This document shows, one piece after another, positions 23,434 through 31,232 of a DNA stretch of 33,563 bases (its first letter is position 1; every line of letters begins with the position of its first letter). A program made the translations under genes and the position numbers. Origin of the DNA: Micromonospora sp. 15K316 (GTDB lineage: Bacteria; Actinomycetota; Actinomycetes; Mycobacteriales; Micromonosporaceae); the NCBI RefSeq assembly GCF_004348525.1, contig NZ_SMKG01000041.1, positions 1-33,563 of the forward strand. Reading direction: 5' to 3'. The notes beneath the pieces are model-generated. The model saw only the letters and a list, made by a program, of their open reading frames with translations. It ran no database searches and was not told the DNA's origin.

Positions 23434-23820
23434 GTGGACATCAGCACGCGCGAGAGCACCCTCACCGTCGGCGAGGCCGCGGAGCGGGTCGGCCTCACCA
23501 CCTACACGCTGCGCTGGTACGAGCAGGAGGGCCTGGTGGCACCGGTCGGGCGCGACTCGGCCGGGCGGCGCCGGTACACCCCCGGCGACGTCGACTGGCT
23601 CTTCCTGCTCACCCGGCTGCGCCGCACCGGCATGCCGGTACGGGACATGCGCCGCTACGCCGAACTGGCCCGGCAGGGCGACTGCACCCTCGGGGCCCGG
23701 CGGGCGCTCTTCGAGGCGCACCGCGCGCGGGTGCTGACCCGGATGGCCGACCTCGAGGAGGACCTGAAGGTGCTCGACCACAAAATCGATGCGTACCGCC
23801 GGGCGGAGGAGGCGCGATGA
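23434..23820 (+). CDS. MerR-family transcriptional regulator
   Basis: This 128-residue protein has the MerR winged HTH at about residues 11-55 ([25 protein letters not shown], then [13 protein letters not shown]) and a C-terminal dimerisation helix (about 88-122, ending DHKIDAYR). It has one Cys near residue 86 and no metal-binding loop, so a redox or organic effector is more likely than a metal. MerR proteins of this type commonly precede an aldo/keto reductase gene. Here the next gene, overlapping the stop codon as ATGA, is only an N-terminal AKR remnant. The GTG start is supported by the promoter position. Confidence 0.9.
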   Translation: MDISTRESTLTVGEAAERVGLTTYTLRWYEQEGLVAPVGRDSAGRRRYTPGDVDWLFLLTRLRRTGMPVRDMRRYAELARQGDCTLGARRALFEAHRARVLTRMADLEEDLKVLDHKIDAYRRAEEAR

Positions 23821-23894
23821 TCCGCCGTCGCGTCGGAGCGAACGGGCGGGAGGTCTCCGCGATCGGCCTCGGCTGCATGGGGACGAGCCTCGCC
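23817..23894 (+). pseudogene. N-terminal remnant of an aldo/keto reductase
   Basis: The frame starting at the ATGA overlap with merR encodes [20 protein letters not shown], which is the first strand and loop of the AKR barrel. After about residue 26 the homology ends abruptly, and the frame runs on as a shadow of the next gene until 24356. No catalytic Asp, Tyr, Lys or His of an AKR follows. About 90% of the gene has therefore been lost, with a junction near 23893-23900. The remnant keeps normal coupling to merR, suggesting a recent deletion or replacement. Confidence 0.75.
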
Positions 23895-23941
23895 TTGATT
23901 CGGACACCACGTGCGGCATCGGGCACCACCGGTGCGGCACG

Positions 23942-25249
23942 ATGGCGGACGTGGATCACGCTCCGTTGCCAGACGCCGGGTTCCTCGACGACTGGGCGGC
24001 CCGGCTGCGGGAGTTCGGCGAGCGGCCGGTCGTCGGGATCATGCTGCGGGGCAGCCACGCCCGGCGGGCCGCCACCGCGCACAGCGACGTCGACCTCGAC
24101 GTGCTGGTCGGCGGTGCGCCGTACGCCGCGCGGCGGGCGTACCTGGCCCGGACACCGGGCCGGCTCACCCACGTGTCGGTGGCCACCCGGGACGTCCGTT
24201 CCTGGGTGGCCCGGCTCGGGGAGCCGGCCGACTGGGCGTTCGGCCTGCCGGTCCTCGCCCCGGCCCGGCTGCTCTGGGCGGACGCGCACTGGCGGCGACG
24301 GATCGACCTGCCGGTGCTCTGCCAGCCGGCCGGCGAGCCGCGGCTGGAGGAGCTGATCGCCACGCTCGGCAAGGCGGCGAGTGCCCGGGCCGCCGGGGAC
24401 CACCTCGGGTTCCGCCTGTTCGCGGCCGACCTGGCCCGGCTCTGCCCGTCGGTGCTGCGGCTGGCGAACCCCTCGGTACGTGTCGCCTCGCGCCGCGCCG
24501 CCGTCGACGCCGCGCTGAACCTTCCGGTCGCCCCACCCGGCTACCGGGCGGACATGCTGCTCTGCCTCGGCCTGCGCCCGGGCGCCCCCGGGCAGCTCTG
24601 GGCCGCCGCGGTCCGGCTCGTCAGCGGCTCGCTCCCGCTGATCCGACCGTACGCCGCGCGGATCGCCGAGGCCGCTGGGACGGACCTCGCCGAGGCGCTG
24701 CTCGACGGCCGGCTGGACCGCTATGTCGCCCAGCTCGCCCGGGCCTCCGACGCTCCGCCCCGGCCCCGGCGGGAGGCGTCTGCGGTGCCCGCGCCGCGTG
24801 CGGGAGAATGTCGTACTGTGCCCGTACCTGACGCGCCCGTGACCGGCGCCCCCAGCCCAGCGAGCCCACCGCCGGCGCCTGGCCCGTCCCGTCCGTCCCG
24901 GCTCGACCCGGCCGTCGCCGCGCGGCTGCGGCGTACCGCCGACGGGCTGGTGGCGGCCGTGGTGCGCGAGCAGGAGAGCGGCGAGGTGCTGATGGTCGCC
25001 TGGATGGACGACGAGGCGCTGCACCGCACGCTCACCACCGGGCGGGCCACCTACTGGTCGCGCAGCCGGCAGGAGTACTGGGTCAAGGGCGCCACCTCCG
25101 GCCACCACCAGTACGTCCGCTCCGTCGCGCTCGACTGCGACGGTGACGCGCTGCTGGTGACGGTGGAGCAGGTCGGCGCCGCCTGCCACACCGGGCATCG
25201 CACCTGCTTCTTCGACGAGCTGCCGGTCACCGGCGCCGACGCGCCGTGA
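23942..25249 (+). CDS. Nucleotidyltransferase-domain frame continuing in frame through HisI
   Basis: This frame encodes 435 residues if read from the ATG at 23942. Residues about 14-290 form a nucleotidyltransferase of the DNA polymerase beta/MNT type: the motif is [20 protein letters not shown], with Gly37-Ser38 and the metal-binding Asp49 and Asp51. A helical segment follows, as in kanamycin-type or HEPN-linked transferases. No stop separates this region from HisI, which occupies residues about 320-430, linked by a Pro/Ala-rich stretch. Either the product is a natural fusion or the transferase has lost its own stop. HisI also has its own likely leaderless start at 24818. The AKR remnant ends just upstream. 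Transferase substrate is unknown. Confidence 0.65.
   Translation: MADVDHAPLPDAGFLDDWAARLREFGERPVVGIMLRGSHARRAATAHSDVDLDVLVGGAPYAARRAYLARTPGRLTHVSVATRDVRSWVARLGEPADWAFGLPVLAPARLLWADAHWRRRIDLPVLCQPAGEPRLEELIATLGKAASARAAGDHLGFRLFAADLARLCPSVLRLANPSVRVASRRAAVDAALNLPVAPPGYRADMLLCLGLRPGAPGQLWAAAVRLVSGSLPLIRPYAARIAEAAGTDLAEALLDGRLDRYVAQLARASDAPPRPRREASAVPAPRAGECRTVPVPDAPVTGAPSPASPPPAPGPSRPSRLDPAVAARLRRTADGLVAAVVREQESGEVLMVAWMDDEALHRTLTTGRATYWSRSRQEYWVKGATSGHHQYVRSVALDCDGDALLVTVEQVGAACHTGHRTCFFDELPVTGADAP
24804..24817 (+). promoter_or_regulatory. Possible internal promoter for hisI
   Basis: GAGAAT (24804-24809) resembles a -10 hexamer and lies 8 nt before the GTG at 24818. The sequence locally drops in GC. 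A leaderless hisI transcript beginning inside the upstream frame is plausible. Confidence 0.45.
24818..25249 (+). CDS. hisI: Phosphoribosyl-AMP cyclohydrolase HisI
   Basis: HisI opens the purine ring of phosphoribosyl-AMP in the third step of histidine synthesis, using zinc and magnesium. From the GTG at 24818 the product has 143 residues, with a Pro-rich 28-residue N-terminal extension before the core. The Mg-binding LDCDGD motif has Asp106, Asp108 and Asp110. The zinc cysteines are Cys107, Cys123 and Cys130 in ACHTGHRTC. The WMDDEAL and [18 protein letters not shown] motifs are intact. The frame is open upstream into a nucleotidyltransferase, so a longer fusion protein is possible. The trpE gene follows after 40 bp, a his-trp linkage common in actinobacteria. 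Confidence 0.93.
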   Translation: MPVPDAPVTGAPSPASPPPAPGPSRPSRLDPAVAARLRRTADGLVAAVVREQESGEVLMVAWMDDEALHRTLTTGRATYWSRSRQEYWVKGATSGHHQYVRSVALDCDGDALLVTVEQVGAACHTGHRTCFFDELPVTGADAP

Positions 25250-25289
25250 GCGGGACGCGGCGCCGGCGGGCGGCCGGAAGGCGGCGGTC

Positions 25290-26843
25290 ATGACCGACGG
25301 CGCGGTGAGCCCCGCCCAGGCGACCTTCACCGAGTTGGCCGCCCGCTGGCGGGTGGTGCCGGTGACCAGACGGCTGCTGGCCGACGCGGAGACCCCCGTG
25401 GGGGTCTACCGCAAGCTGGCCGGGGGCCCGGGCACGTTCCTGCTGGAGTCCGCCGAGCAGGGTGCCGGCTCGGCCGGCCTGACCTGGTCGCGTTACTCCT
25501 TCATCGGCGTGCGCAGCAGCGCCACGCTCGTCGAGCGCGACGGCGTGGCCGCCTGGCTCGGGCAGCCCCCGGCCGGGCTGCCGACCGGCGGTGACCCGGT
25601 CCGGGTGCTGCGGGAGACCGTGGCGGCCCTCGCCGGTCCCGCCTGGGACCCGGCCAACGCAATGCCCCCGCTCACCGGGGGCATGGTCGGCTACCTCGGC
25701 TACGACCTGGTACGCCGCTTCGAGCGGCTGCCCGAGCTGACCGAGGACGACCTCGGTGTGCCGGAGCTGGGGATGATGCTCGCCACCGACCTGGTGGTGC
25801 TCGACCACTACGACGGGTCGGCGATCCTGGTCGCCAACGCGGTCCTGCCCCCGCTGGACGAGCCGGCGCGCGACGAGCTCGTCGCGGCGGCGTACCACCA
25901 GGCGGTGGGGCGGCTCGACGCGATGACCACCGCGCTCTCCCGGCCGATCCCGCCGATGATCTCGACGGTCGACCGGCCGCCGGCGGGGGAGGTGGCCAGC
26001 CGGACACCCGAGGGCGGCTACCCCAAGGCCGTGGAGGTGGCCAAGGAGGCGATCCGGGCCGGCGAGTGCTTCCAGATCGTGCTGTCGCAGCGTTTCGAGC
26101 GAGCCACCCACGCCGATCCGCTGGACGTCTACCGGGTGCTGCGCACCACCAACCCGAGCCCGTACATGTACCTGCTGCGCTTCGACGGCTTCGACATCGT
26201 CGGCTCCTCGCCGGAGGCGCACCTGAAGGTGACCACCGAGGCCGGCGGCGGGCGGCGCGCGCTGCTGCACCCGATCGCCGGCACCCGCCCGCGCGGCGGC
26301 ACCCCGGCCGAGGACACCCGTCTCGCCGCCGAACTGCTCGCCGACCCGAAGGAACGGGCGGAGCACGTCATGCTGGTCGACCTGGGCCGCAACGACCTGG
26401 GCCGGGTCTGCCGGCCGGGCACGGTCGAGGTGCCGGAGTTCGCCACGATCGAGCGGTACAGCCACGTCATGCACATCGTCTCCACAGTGGTCGGCACGCT
26501 CCGGGAGGACCGGACCGCCTTCGACGCCCTGGCCGCGACGTTCCCGGCCGGCACCCTCTCCGGTGCCCCGAAGGTGCGCGCCATGGAGATCATCGAGGAG
26601 CTGGAGCCGGTCCGCCGCGGCGTCTACGGCGGCACGGTCGGCTACTTCGGCTTCGGCGGCGACCTGGACATGGCCATCGCCATCCGCACGGCGCTCATCC
26701 GGGCCGGCCGGGCGTACGTGCAGGCCGGCGCGGGTGTCGTGGCCGACTCCGACCCGGCCGCCGAGGAGCAGGAGACGCGGAACAAGGCCGCCGCGGTACT
26801 CGCCGCCATCGCCGCCGCCGAGACGCTGAGGCCGGCCCGGTGA
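25290..26843 (+). CDS. trpE: Anthranilate synthase component I TrpE
   Basis: This 517-residue enzyme converts chorismate to anthranilate with ammonia from TrpG. The N-terminal LLESAEQG motif is part of the tryptophan feedback site. Chorismate-binding motifs include [53 protein letters not shown] and [12 protein letters not shown]. No glutaminase domain is fused, so trpG must lie elsewhere. The ATG has a GGAAGG ribosome-binding site about 9 nt upstream. I see no leader peptide with tandem Trp codons in the 40-bp gap after hisI. The TGA stop lies in the CGGTGAGCGCG context of an intergenic repeat. Confidence 0.96.
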   Translation: MTDGAVSPAQATFTELAARWRVVPVTRRLLADAETPVGVYRKLAGGPGTFLLESAEQGAGSAGLTWSRYSFIGVRSSATLVERDGVAAWLGQPPAGLPTGGDPVRVLRETVAALAGPAWDPANAMPPLTGGMVGYLGYDLVRRFERLPELTEDDLGVPELGMMLATDLVVLDHYDGSAILVANAVLPPLDEPARDELVAAAYHQAVGRLDAMTTALSRPIPPMISTVDRPPAGEVASRTPEGGYPKAVEVAKEAIRAGECFQIVLSQRFERATHADPLDVYRVLRTTNPSPYMYLLRFDGFDIVGSSPEAHLKVTTEAGGGRRALLHPIAGTRPRGGTPAEDTRLAAELLADPKERAEHVMLVDLGRNDLGRVCRPGTVEVPEFATIERYSHVMHIVSTVVGTLREDRTAFDALAATFPAGTLSGAPKVRAMEIIEELEPVRRGVYGGTVGYFGFGGDLDMAIAIRTALIRAGRAYVQAGAGVVADSDPAAEEQETRNKAAAVLAAIAAAETLRPAR

Positions 26844-26968
26844 GCGCGCGGAGCGGGGCGCGGCGGAGCCCGGGCGGGCGTGGACGAGAGGCCGGTGCGG
26901 TGCCTGTGAGACGTGCGGCGCGGCGGAGCCCGGCGGTCGTGGACGGGAGGCGGGTCCGGTGAGCGCGG
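26836..26968 (+). repeat. Two tandem ~60-bp intergenic repeat units after trpE
   Basis: GCGCGGCGGAGCCCGG occurs at 26858-26873 and 26918-26933, exactly 60 bp apart. The array begins at the trpE stop (CGGTGAGCGCG) and ends at the GTG start of the next gene in the same context. In the last unit the core lies 41 bp before that GTG, the same distance as in the related unit at 12484-12525. Confidence 0.75.
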
Positions 26969-27543
26969 ACGTGACAACTGACGCGCCGGCCGGCGCCGGA
27001 CGGCGCGAGTTGACGTACGCCGTGCTGCTCAGCCTGGTCGGCGCGGGCCTGGCGCTCTGGGCGGCGACCCGCACCTGGTCGGTCGAGCTGACCGTGCGGC
27101 CGTCCCCGCTGCCGCCGGAGCGGGTGGCGCGCACCGGCGCCGCCCTGCTGCCGTGGCTGCCCGCGCTGGCGGTGGTCGGGCTGGCGGGTGGGGGAGCGGT
27201 GCTCGCCACCCGGGGCCGGGTACGCCAGCTCCTCGGTGGTCTGCTCACCCTGCTCGGGCTGGCGGTGGCGATCGGTGGCGGCTACGGCCTCGCGGCCGGT
27301 TTCGAGGGGGCGGTGAGCCGGCAGTGGCCGGTGCTCTGCCTGGTCGGCGGGGTGCTGGCCGGAGCCGGTGGTCTGCTGACGGCGCTGCGCGGCCGGGGCT
27401 GGCCGGCGATGGGGGCCCGTTACGAGCGGCCGTCGCGGGCCGCCGCCGTGCCGCCGGAAGCCGCGGCGGGCCCGGTCACCGGCCGGCGCACCACGCAGGC
27501 GTGGGACGCGCTGGACCGGGGCGAGGATCCGACTGTCAACTGA
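26959..27543 (+). CDS. Trp biosynthesis-associated membrane protein (TIGR02234 type)
   Basis: This 194-residue protein has four transmembrane helices: about 15-35, 55-80, 85-110 and 115-140. The family's conserved WPAMGARYERP follows the last helix. The remaining tail is cytoplasmic and ends with TQAWDALDRGEDPT, a common ending for this family. Proteins of this type lie between trpE and trpC in many actinobacteria; transport of tryptophan or an intermediate has been suggested but not shown. The GTG start is embedded in the repeat described at 26836-26968. The end overlaps the 3' end of a small opposite-strand gene by 8 bp. Confidence 0.88.
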   Translation: MSADVTTDAPAGAGRRELTYAVLLSLVGAGLALWAATRTWSVELTVRPSPLPPERVARTGAALLPWLPALAVVGLAGGGAVLATRGRVRQLLGGLLTLLGLAVAIGGGYGLAAGFEGAVSRQWPVLCLVGGVLAGAGGLLTALRGRGWPAMGARYERPSRAAAVPPEAAAGPVTGRRTTQAWDALDRGEDPTVN

Positions 27544-27808
27544 CCGGCTGCCGCGCGCGCTCGCCGCGGGCGGCGGCGCGTGTGGTGGCCAGTTCCGCGA
27601 CGAGGCGGTCCAGCTCGGCCCGCCGGTCGGCGCGGGCCCGGTCGGCGCAGACCGCCTCCCACGCGTTGCCGCGCGCCGTACGCATCCGGGCCTCGCCGAC
27701 CACCGCGCGCTCCAGCGTGTGCACCACGCCGACGGCGAGGGACGCGACGGTCCGCGAGATGGTGGTCAGGCCGATGTTCGGGTTCGGGCCGGCAGTGCTC
27801 ATGGTCAC
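27536..27808 (-). CDS. Small hypothetical protein, opposite strand inside the trp cluster
   Basis: This 90-residue protein is not one I recognise. It begins with a GTG at 27808, or an ATG at 27802 giving MSTAGPNPN. It has a helix-rich middle (ISRTVASLAVGVVHTLERAVVGEARMRTARGNAWEAV) and a charged, probably coiled C-terminal helix (ADRARADRRAELDRLVAEL). No signal peptide or catalytic motif is seen. It is convergent with the membrane protein gene, overlapping it by 8 bp, and so interrupts the trp transcription unit. The small plus-strand HGxxPAAW gene often found at this point in actinobacteria is not seen here. Confidence 0.6.
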   Translation of the reverse strand: MTMSTAGPNPNIGLTTISRTVASLAVGVVHTLERAVVGEARMRTARGNAWEAVCADRARADRRAELDRLVAELATTRAAARGERARQPVS

Positions 27809-28189
27809 CCCGTACGAGGATGTGGGCGAGGGCTGGGCGGACGCGCCATTCGAGTCTGCCCGACATCGATGCTCGCCGGCTCACGTTTCGCCGTGGTGTC
27901 CGTCGCATCAACGCTCCGTCCGGCCCGCCACCAGGGCCGGGCCGGTCGTCCTTGAGCTTGCTCACAAAATCGATGACAGTGATTGGATTCCGGGGCCACC
28001 CCGAGGGGCATCATCGATAGGTCGACGGCGATGGGTTCCGGTCGTCGCGACGCGGGCGCGACGGGCGAGGGAGGTGGCGCTGCGTGACAACCTCTTCACG
28101 GCAGGTCGGCCATTATGCCGCAGGCCGTTTCGTGAGCAGCGCCATACCCCCGCCGTCCGGCGCCAGGTGGGGACGCCTAGCATCGGCCC
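27809..28189. other. Gene-free 381-bp region before trpC with inverted repeats
   Basis: No convincing gene is present. It contains CCGGCCC-(7 nt)-GGGCCGG (27920-27940) and a nested structure: ATCGATGA (27969-27976) with TCATCGAT (28011-28018), enclosing CGGGG-CCA-CCCCG (27991-28003). GC content is locally lower near 27960-28020. TAGCAT (28178-28183) is a -10 candidate for trpC. No tandem Trp codons or T-box-like specifier region was recognised. Confidence 0.55.
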
Positions 28190-28216
28190 ATGACGCCCGG
28201 AGGAGGGAGTCCGTTG

Positions 28217-29080
28217 GTGACTGCTGAGCATGCGCACGCGGAGGGGGACGGGGCCGATTCGGCGGCGTCCGTAAGCGTGCTCGACGAGATCCTGGCGGGC
28301 GTGCGCGAGGACATCGCCCGCCGACAGGAGCAGGTTCCGCTGGAGCGGATCCGGGAGTTGGCCGCCGCCGCCCCGCCGCCGCTGGACGCGTACGCGGCCC
28401 TGCGCCGCCCCGGCGTCGCGGTGATCGCCGAGGTGAAGCGCTCCTCGCCGTCCAAGGGGCAGCTCGCGGAGATCGCCGATCCCGCGGATCTGGCCGGCGA
28501 CTACGCGGCCGGTGGCGCGCGGGCGATCAGCGTGCTGACCGAGGGGCGGTGGTTCGGGGGGTCGCTCGACGACCTCGCGGCCGTCCGCGCCGCGGTGCAG
28601 GTGCCGGTGCTGCGCAAGGACTTCGTGGTCTCCAGCTACCAGGTGCACGAGGCGCGGGCGTACGGCGCCGACCTGGTGCTGCTGATCGTCGCCGCGCTGG
28701 AGCAGAACGCCCTGGTCGGGCTGCTGGAGCGGATCGAGTCGCTCGGCATGACCGCGCTGGTCGAGGTGCACGACGAGGAGGAGGCCGACCGGGCGCTGGA
28801 GGCCGGCGCCCAGGTCATCGGGGTCAACGCCCGCAACCTGCGTACCCTTGAGGTCGACCGTTCGGTGTTCGAGCGGATCGCGCCCGGCCTGCCCAGCAGC
28901 GTCGTGAAGATCGCCGAGTCCGGCGTGCGTGGCCCGCACGACCTCATCCGGTACGCCTCCGCCGGTGCCGACGCGGTCCTGGTCGGTGAGGGTCTGGTCA
29001 CCCAGAAGAGCCCTCGGGAGGCGGTCGCCGAGCTGGTCAACGCCGGCAACCACCCGGCCACGCCCCGTCCGGTGCGCTGA
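28217..29080 (+). CDS. trpC: Indole-3-glycerol phosphate synthase TrpC
   Basis: This enzyme closes the indole ring from CdRP in tryptophan synthesis. The product has 287 residues from the GTG at 28217, which follows a strong GGAGGAGGGAG ribosome-binding site. An in-frame ATG at 28190, 6 nt after a TAGCAT -10 element, would add 9 residues and could be read from a leaderless mRNA. The catalytic Lys74 lies in [11 protein letters not shown]; further barrel motifs are [25 protein letters not shown] and KIAESGV. It is monofunctional, with no TrpF domain; PriA usually supplies that step in actinobacteria. trpB follows after 37 bp. Confidence 0.95.
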   Translation: MTAEHAHAEGDGADSAASVSVLDEILAGVREDIARRQEQVPLERIRELAAAAPPPLDAYAALRRPGVAVIAEVKRSSPSKGQLAEIADPADLAGDYAAGGARAISVLTEGRWFGGSLDDLAAVRAAVQVPVLRKDFVVSSYQVHEARAYGADLVLLIVAALEQNALVGLLERIESLGMTALVEVHDEEEADRALEAGAQVIGVNARNLRTLEVDRSVFERIAPGLPSSVVKIAESGVRGPHDLIRYASAGADAVLVGEGLVTQKSPREAVAELVNAGNHPATPRPVR

Positions 29081-29117
29081 TCCCGCGCCGGCCCGCCAGC
29101 ACCGAGAGGATCTTCGC

Positions 29118-30353
29118 ATGAGCGCCGACGCGCTGGCCGCCACCGGCTCCCGCCCCGACGCGGCCGGTCACTTCGGCCGCTTCGGCGGCCGATTCGTACC
29201 CGAGGCCCTGGTGGCCGCGCTCGACGAGCTGACCGAGGCGCACCGCACGGCCATGGCCGACGAGTCGTTCCGGGCCGAGTTCGCCGCCCTGCTGCGCGAC
29301 TACGCCGGCACCCCGTCGCTGCTCTACCCGGCCGAGCGGCTCTCCGCCAAGCTGGGCGCCCGGGTGCTGCTCAAGCGGGAGGACCTGAACCACACCGGCG
29401 CGCACAAGGTCCGTAACGTGCTCGGCCAGGCTCTGCTGACCCGGCGGATGGGCAAGACCCGGGTGATCGCGGAGACCGGCGCCGGGCAGCACGGGGTGGC
29501 CACCGCCACCGCGGCCGCGCTCTTCGACCTGGAGTGCGTGGTCTACATGGGCGAGGTCGACACCGAGCGGCAGGCGCTGAACGTGGCCCGGATGCGGATG
29601 CTCGGCGCCACAGTCGTCCCGGTCACCACCGGTTCCCGCACCCTCAAGGACGCCATGAACGAGGCGATGCGGGACTGGGTCGCCAACGTCGACGGCACCC
29701 ACTACCTGATCGGCACCGCCGCCGGGCCGCACCCGTTCCCGGCCCTCGTGCGCGACTTCGTCCGCGGCATCGGCGACGAGGCCCGCCAGCAGTGCCTCGA
29801 CCAGATCGGCGCGCTGCCCGACGCCGTGGCGGCCTGCGTCGGCGGCGGCTCCAACGCCCTCGGCATCTTCCACGCCTTCGTCGACGACCCGGACGTGCGG
29901 CTCTACGGCTTCGAGGCCGGCGGCGAGGGTGTGACGACCGACCGGCACGCGGCCAGCATCACCGGCGGCTCGCTCGGCGTCCTGCACGGCGCCCGCACCT
30001 ACGTGCTCCAGGACGCCGACGGGCAGACTGTCGAGTCGCACTCGATCTCCGCCGGCTTGGACTACCCGGGCGTCGGGCCGGAGCACGCGTGGCTGCACGA
30101 CAGCGGCCGGGCCAGCTACCTGCCGGTCACCGACGACGAGGCGATGGCCGCGTTCGAGCTGCTCTGCCGCACCGAGGGGATCATCCCGGCGATCGAGAGC
30201 TCGCACGCGATCGCCGGCGCCGCCGCGATCGCCCCGAAGCTCGCCGCCGAGCTGGGCCGGGAGCCCACCATCGTGGTCAACCTCTCCGGGCGGGGCGACA
30301 AGGACGTGCACACCGCCGGCGAGTACTTCGGCATCCTCGGCAAGGAGCAGTGA
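29118..30353 (+). CDS. trpB: Tryptophan synthase beta chain TrpB
   Basis: This 411-residue PLP enzyme condenses indole and serine to tryptophan. The PLP lysine is Lys97 in [11 protein letters not shown], and the phosphate-binding loop is GGGSNALG. The catalytic-loop region [10 protein letters not shown], with its conserved Glu in ETGAGQ, is intact. The length and motifs are those of TrpB1, the form that works with TrpA. The ATG at 29118 has an AGAGGA ribosome-binding site 7 nt upstream; the frame is open further upstream but only as an overlap with trpC. The stop overlaps the trpA start by one base (TGATG). Confidence 0.97.
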   Translation: MSADALAATGSRPDAAGHFGRFGGRFVPEALVAALDELTEAHRTAMADESFRAEFAALLRDYAGTPSLLYPAERLSAKLGARVLLKREDLNHTGAHKVRNVLGQALLTRRMGKTRVIAETGAGQHGVATATAAALFDLECVVYMGEVDTERQALNVARMRMLGATVVPVTTGSRTLKDAMNEAMRDWVANVDGTHYLIGTAAGPHPFPALVRDFVRGIGDEARQQCLDQIGALPDAVAACVGGGSNALGIFHAFVDDPDVRLYGFEAGGEGVTTDRHAASITGGSLGVLHGARTYVLQDADGQTVESHSISAGLDYPGVGPEHAWLHDSGRASYLPVTDDEAMAAFELLCRTEGIIPAIESSHAIAGAAAIAPKLAAELGREPTIVVNLSGRGDKDVHTAGEYFGILGKEQ

Positions 30354-31156
30354 TGAGCCGGATCGGTGTCGCCTTCGAGAAGGCGCGGGCGGAGGGGCGG
30401 GCGGTGCTGGTCGGCTGCATGCCGGCCGGGTTCCCCACCGTCGAGGGCAGCATCGCCGCGATGACCGCGATGGTGGAGGCCGGGGTCGACGTCATCGAGG
30501 TGGAGATCCCGTACTCCGATCCGGTGATGGACGGCCCGGTCATCCAGAAGGCCAGCGACATCGCGCTCGCCGGCGGCGTACGCACCGCCGACACGCTGCG
30601 CATCATCGAGGCGGTCGCGGCCACCGGCGCGCCGGTGGTCACCATGACCTACTGGAACCCGATCGAGCGGTACGGGGTCGACGCGTTCGCCCGTGACCTG
30701 GACGCCGCCGGCGGCACCGGTCTGATCACTCCGGACCTCATCCCGGAGGAGGCCGACGAGTGGCTGGCCGCCTCGGACGCGTACGGGCTGGACCGCACCT
30801 TCCTGGTCGCGCCCTCCTCCACCGACGCGCGGCTGGCGATGACTGTCGAGCACTGCCGGGGCTTCGTCTACGCCACGGCGATCATGGGCGTCACCGGGGC
30901 ACGGTCGCAGACCTCGGACGCGGCCCCGGTCCTGGTCTCCCGGGTCCGGCAGGTCACCGAGCTCCCGGTCGGCGTCGGCCTCGGCGTGGGCACCGGGGCG
31001 CAGGCCGGCACGGTCGGCGGGTACGCCGACGGCGTGATCGTGGGCAGCGCCCTGATCCGCTGCGTGCTCGACGCGCCGGATCTCGGCACCGGGCTGACGG
31101 CGCTGCGTACCCTCGGCGCCGAGCTCGCCGAGGGCGTCCGCGCCCCCGCCCGCTGA
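30353..31156 (+). CDS. trpA: Tryptophan synthase alpha chain TrpA
   Basis: TrpA cleaves indole-3-glycerol phosphate and channels indole to TrpB. The protein has 267 residues. Glu49 and Asp60, the catalytic pair, fall at exactly the Salmonella positions in EVEIPYSDPVMDGP. Phosphate-binding GVGLGVGTG and the IMGVTGARS segment are present. The start overlaps the trpB stop as TGATG, giving tight coupling. The gene is followed by a strong hairpin before the convergent NADH dehydrogenase gene. Confidence 0.96.
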   Translation: MSRIGVAFEKARAEGRAVLVGCMPAGFPTVEGSIAAMTAMVEAGVDVIEVEIPYSDPVMDGPVIQKASDIALAGGVRTADTLRIIEAVAATGAPVVTMTYWNPIERYGVDAFARDLDAAGGTGLITPDLIPEEADEWLAASDAYGLDRTFLVAPSSTDARLAMTVEHCRGFVYATAIMGVTGARSQTSDAAPVLVSRVRQVTELPVGVGLGVGTGAQAGTVGGYADGVIVGSALIRCVLDAPDLGTGLTALRTLGAELAEGVRAPAR

Positions 31157-31198
31157 GCCGCCGGCCCCGCTCGCCCGCGAGGGCGCGCAGGGCCGACG

Positions 31199-31228
31199 GG
31201 CCGGGCGGGGAGGGGCCGTCGCCCGGCC
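31199..31228. terminator. Hairpin between trpA and the convergent NADH dehydrogenase gene
   Basis: GGCCGGGCG (31199-31207) pairs perfectly with CGCCCGGCC (31220-31228) around a 12-nt loop. It lies 43 bp after the trpA stop and 4 bp before the stop of the opposing gene, so it may end both units. Confidence 0.65.
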
Positions 31229-31232
31229 GCCG

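Noticed and set aside
23406..24356. 316-codon frame that includes the AKR remnant
   Set aside because: Only the short stretch from 23817 to about 23894 resembles an AKR; the rest is a shadow of merR and the nucleotidyltransferase.
27962..28020. Possible trp leader peptide starting ATGACAGTGATTGG
   Set aside because: The frame has no tandem Trp codons and no ribosome-binding site, so it does not support attenuation.
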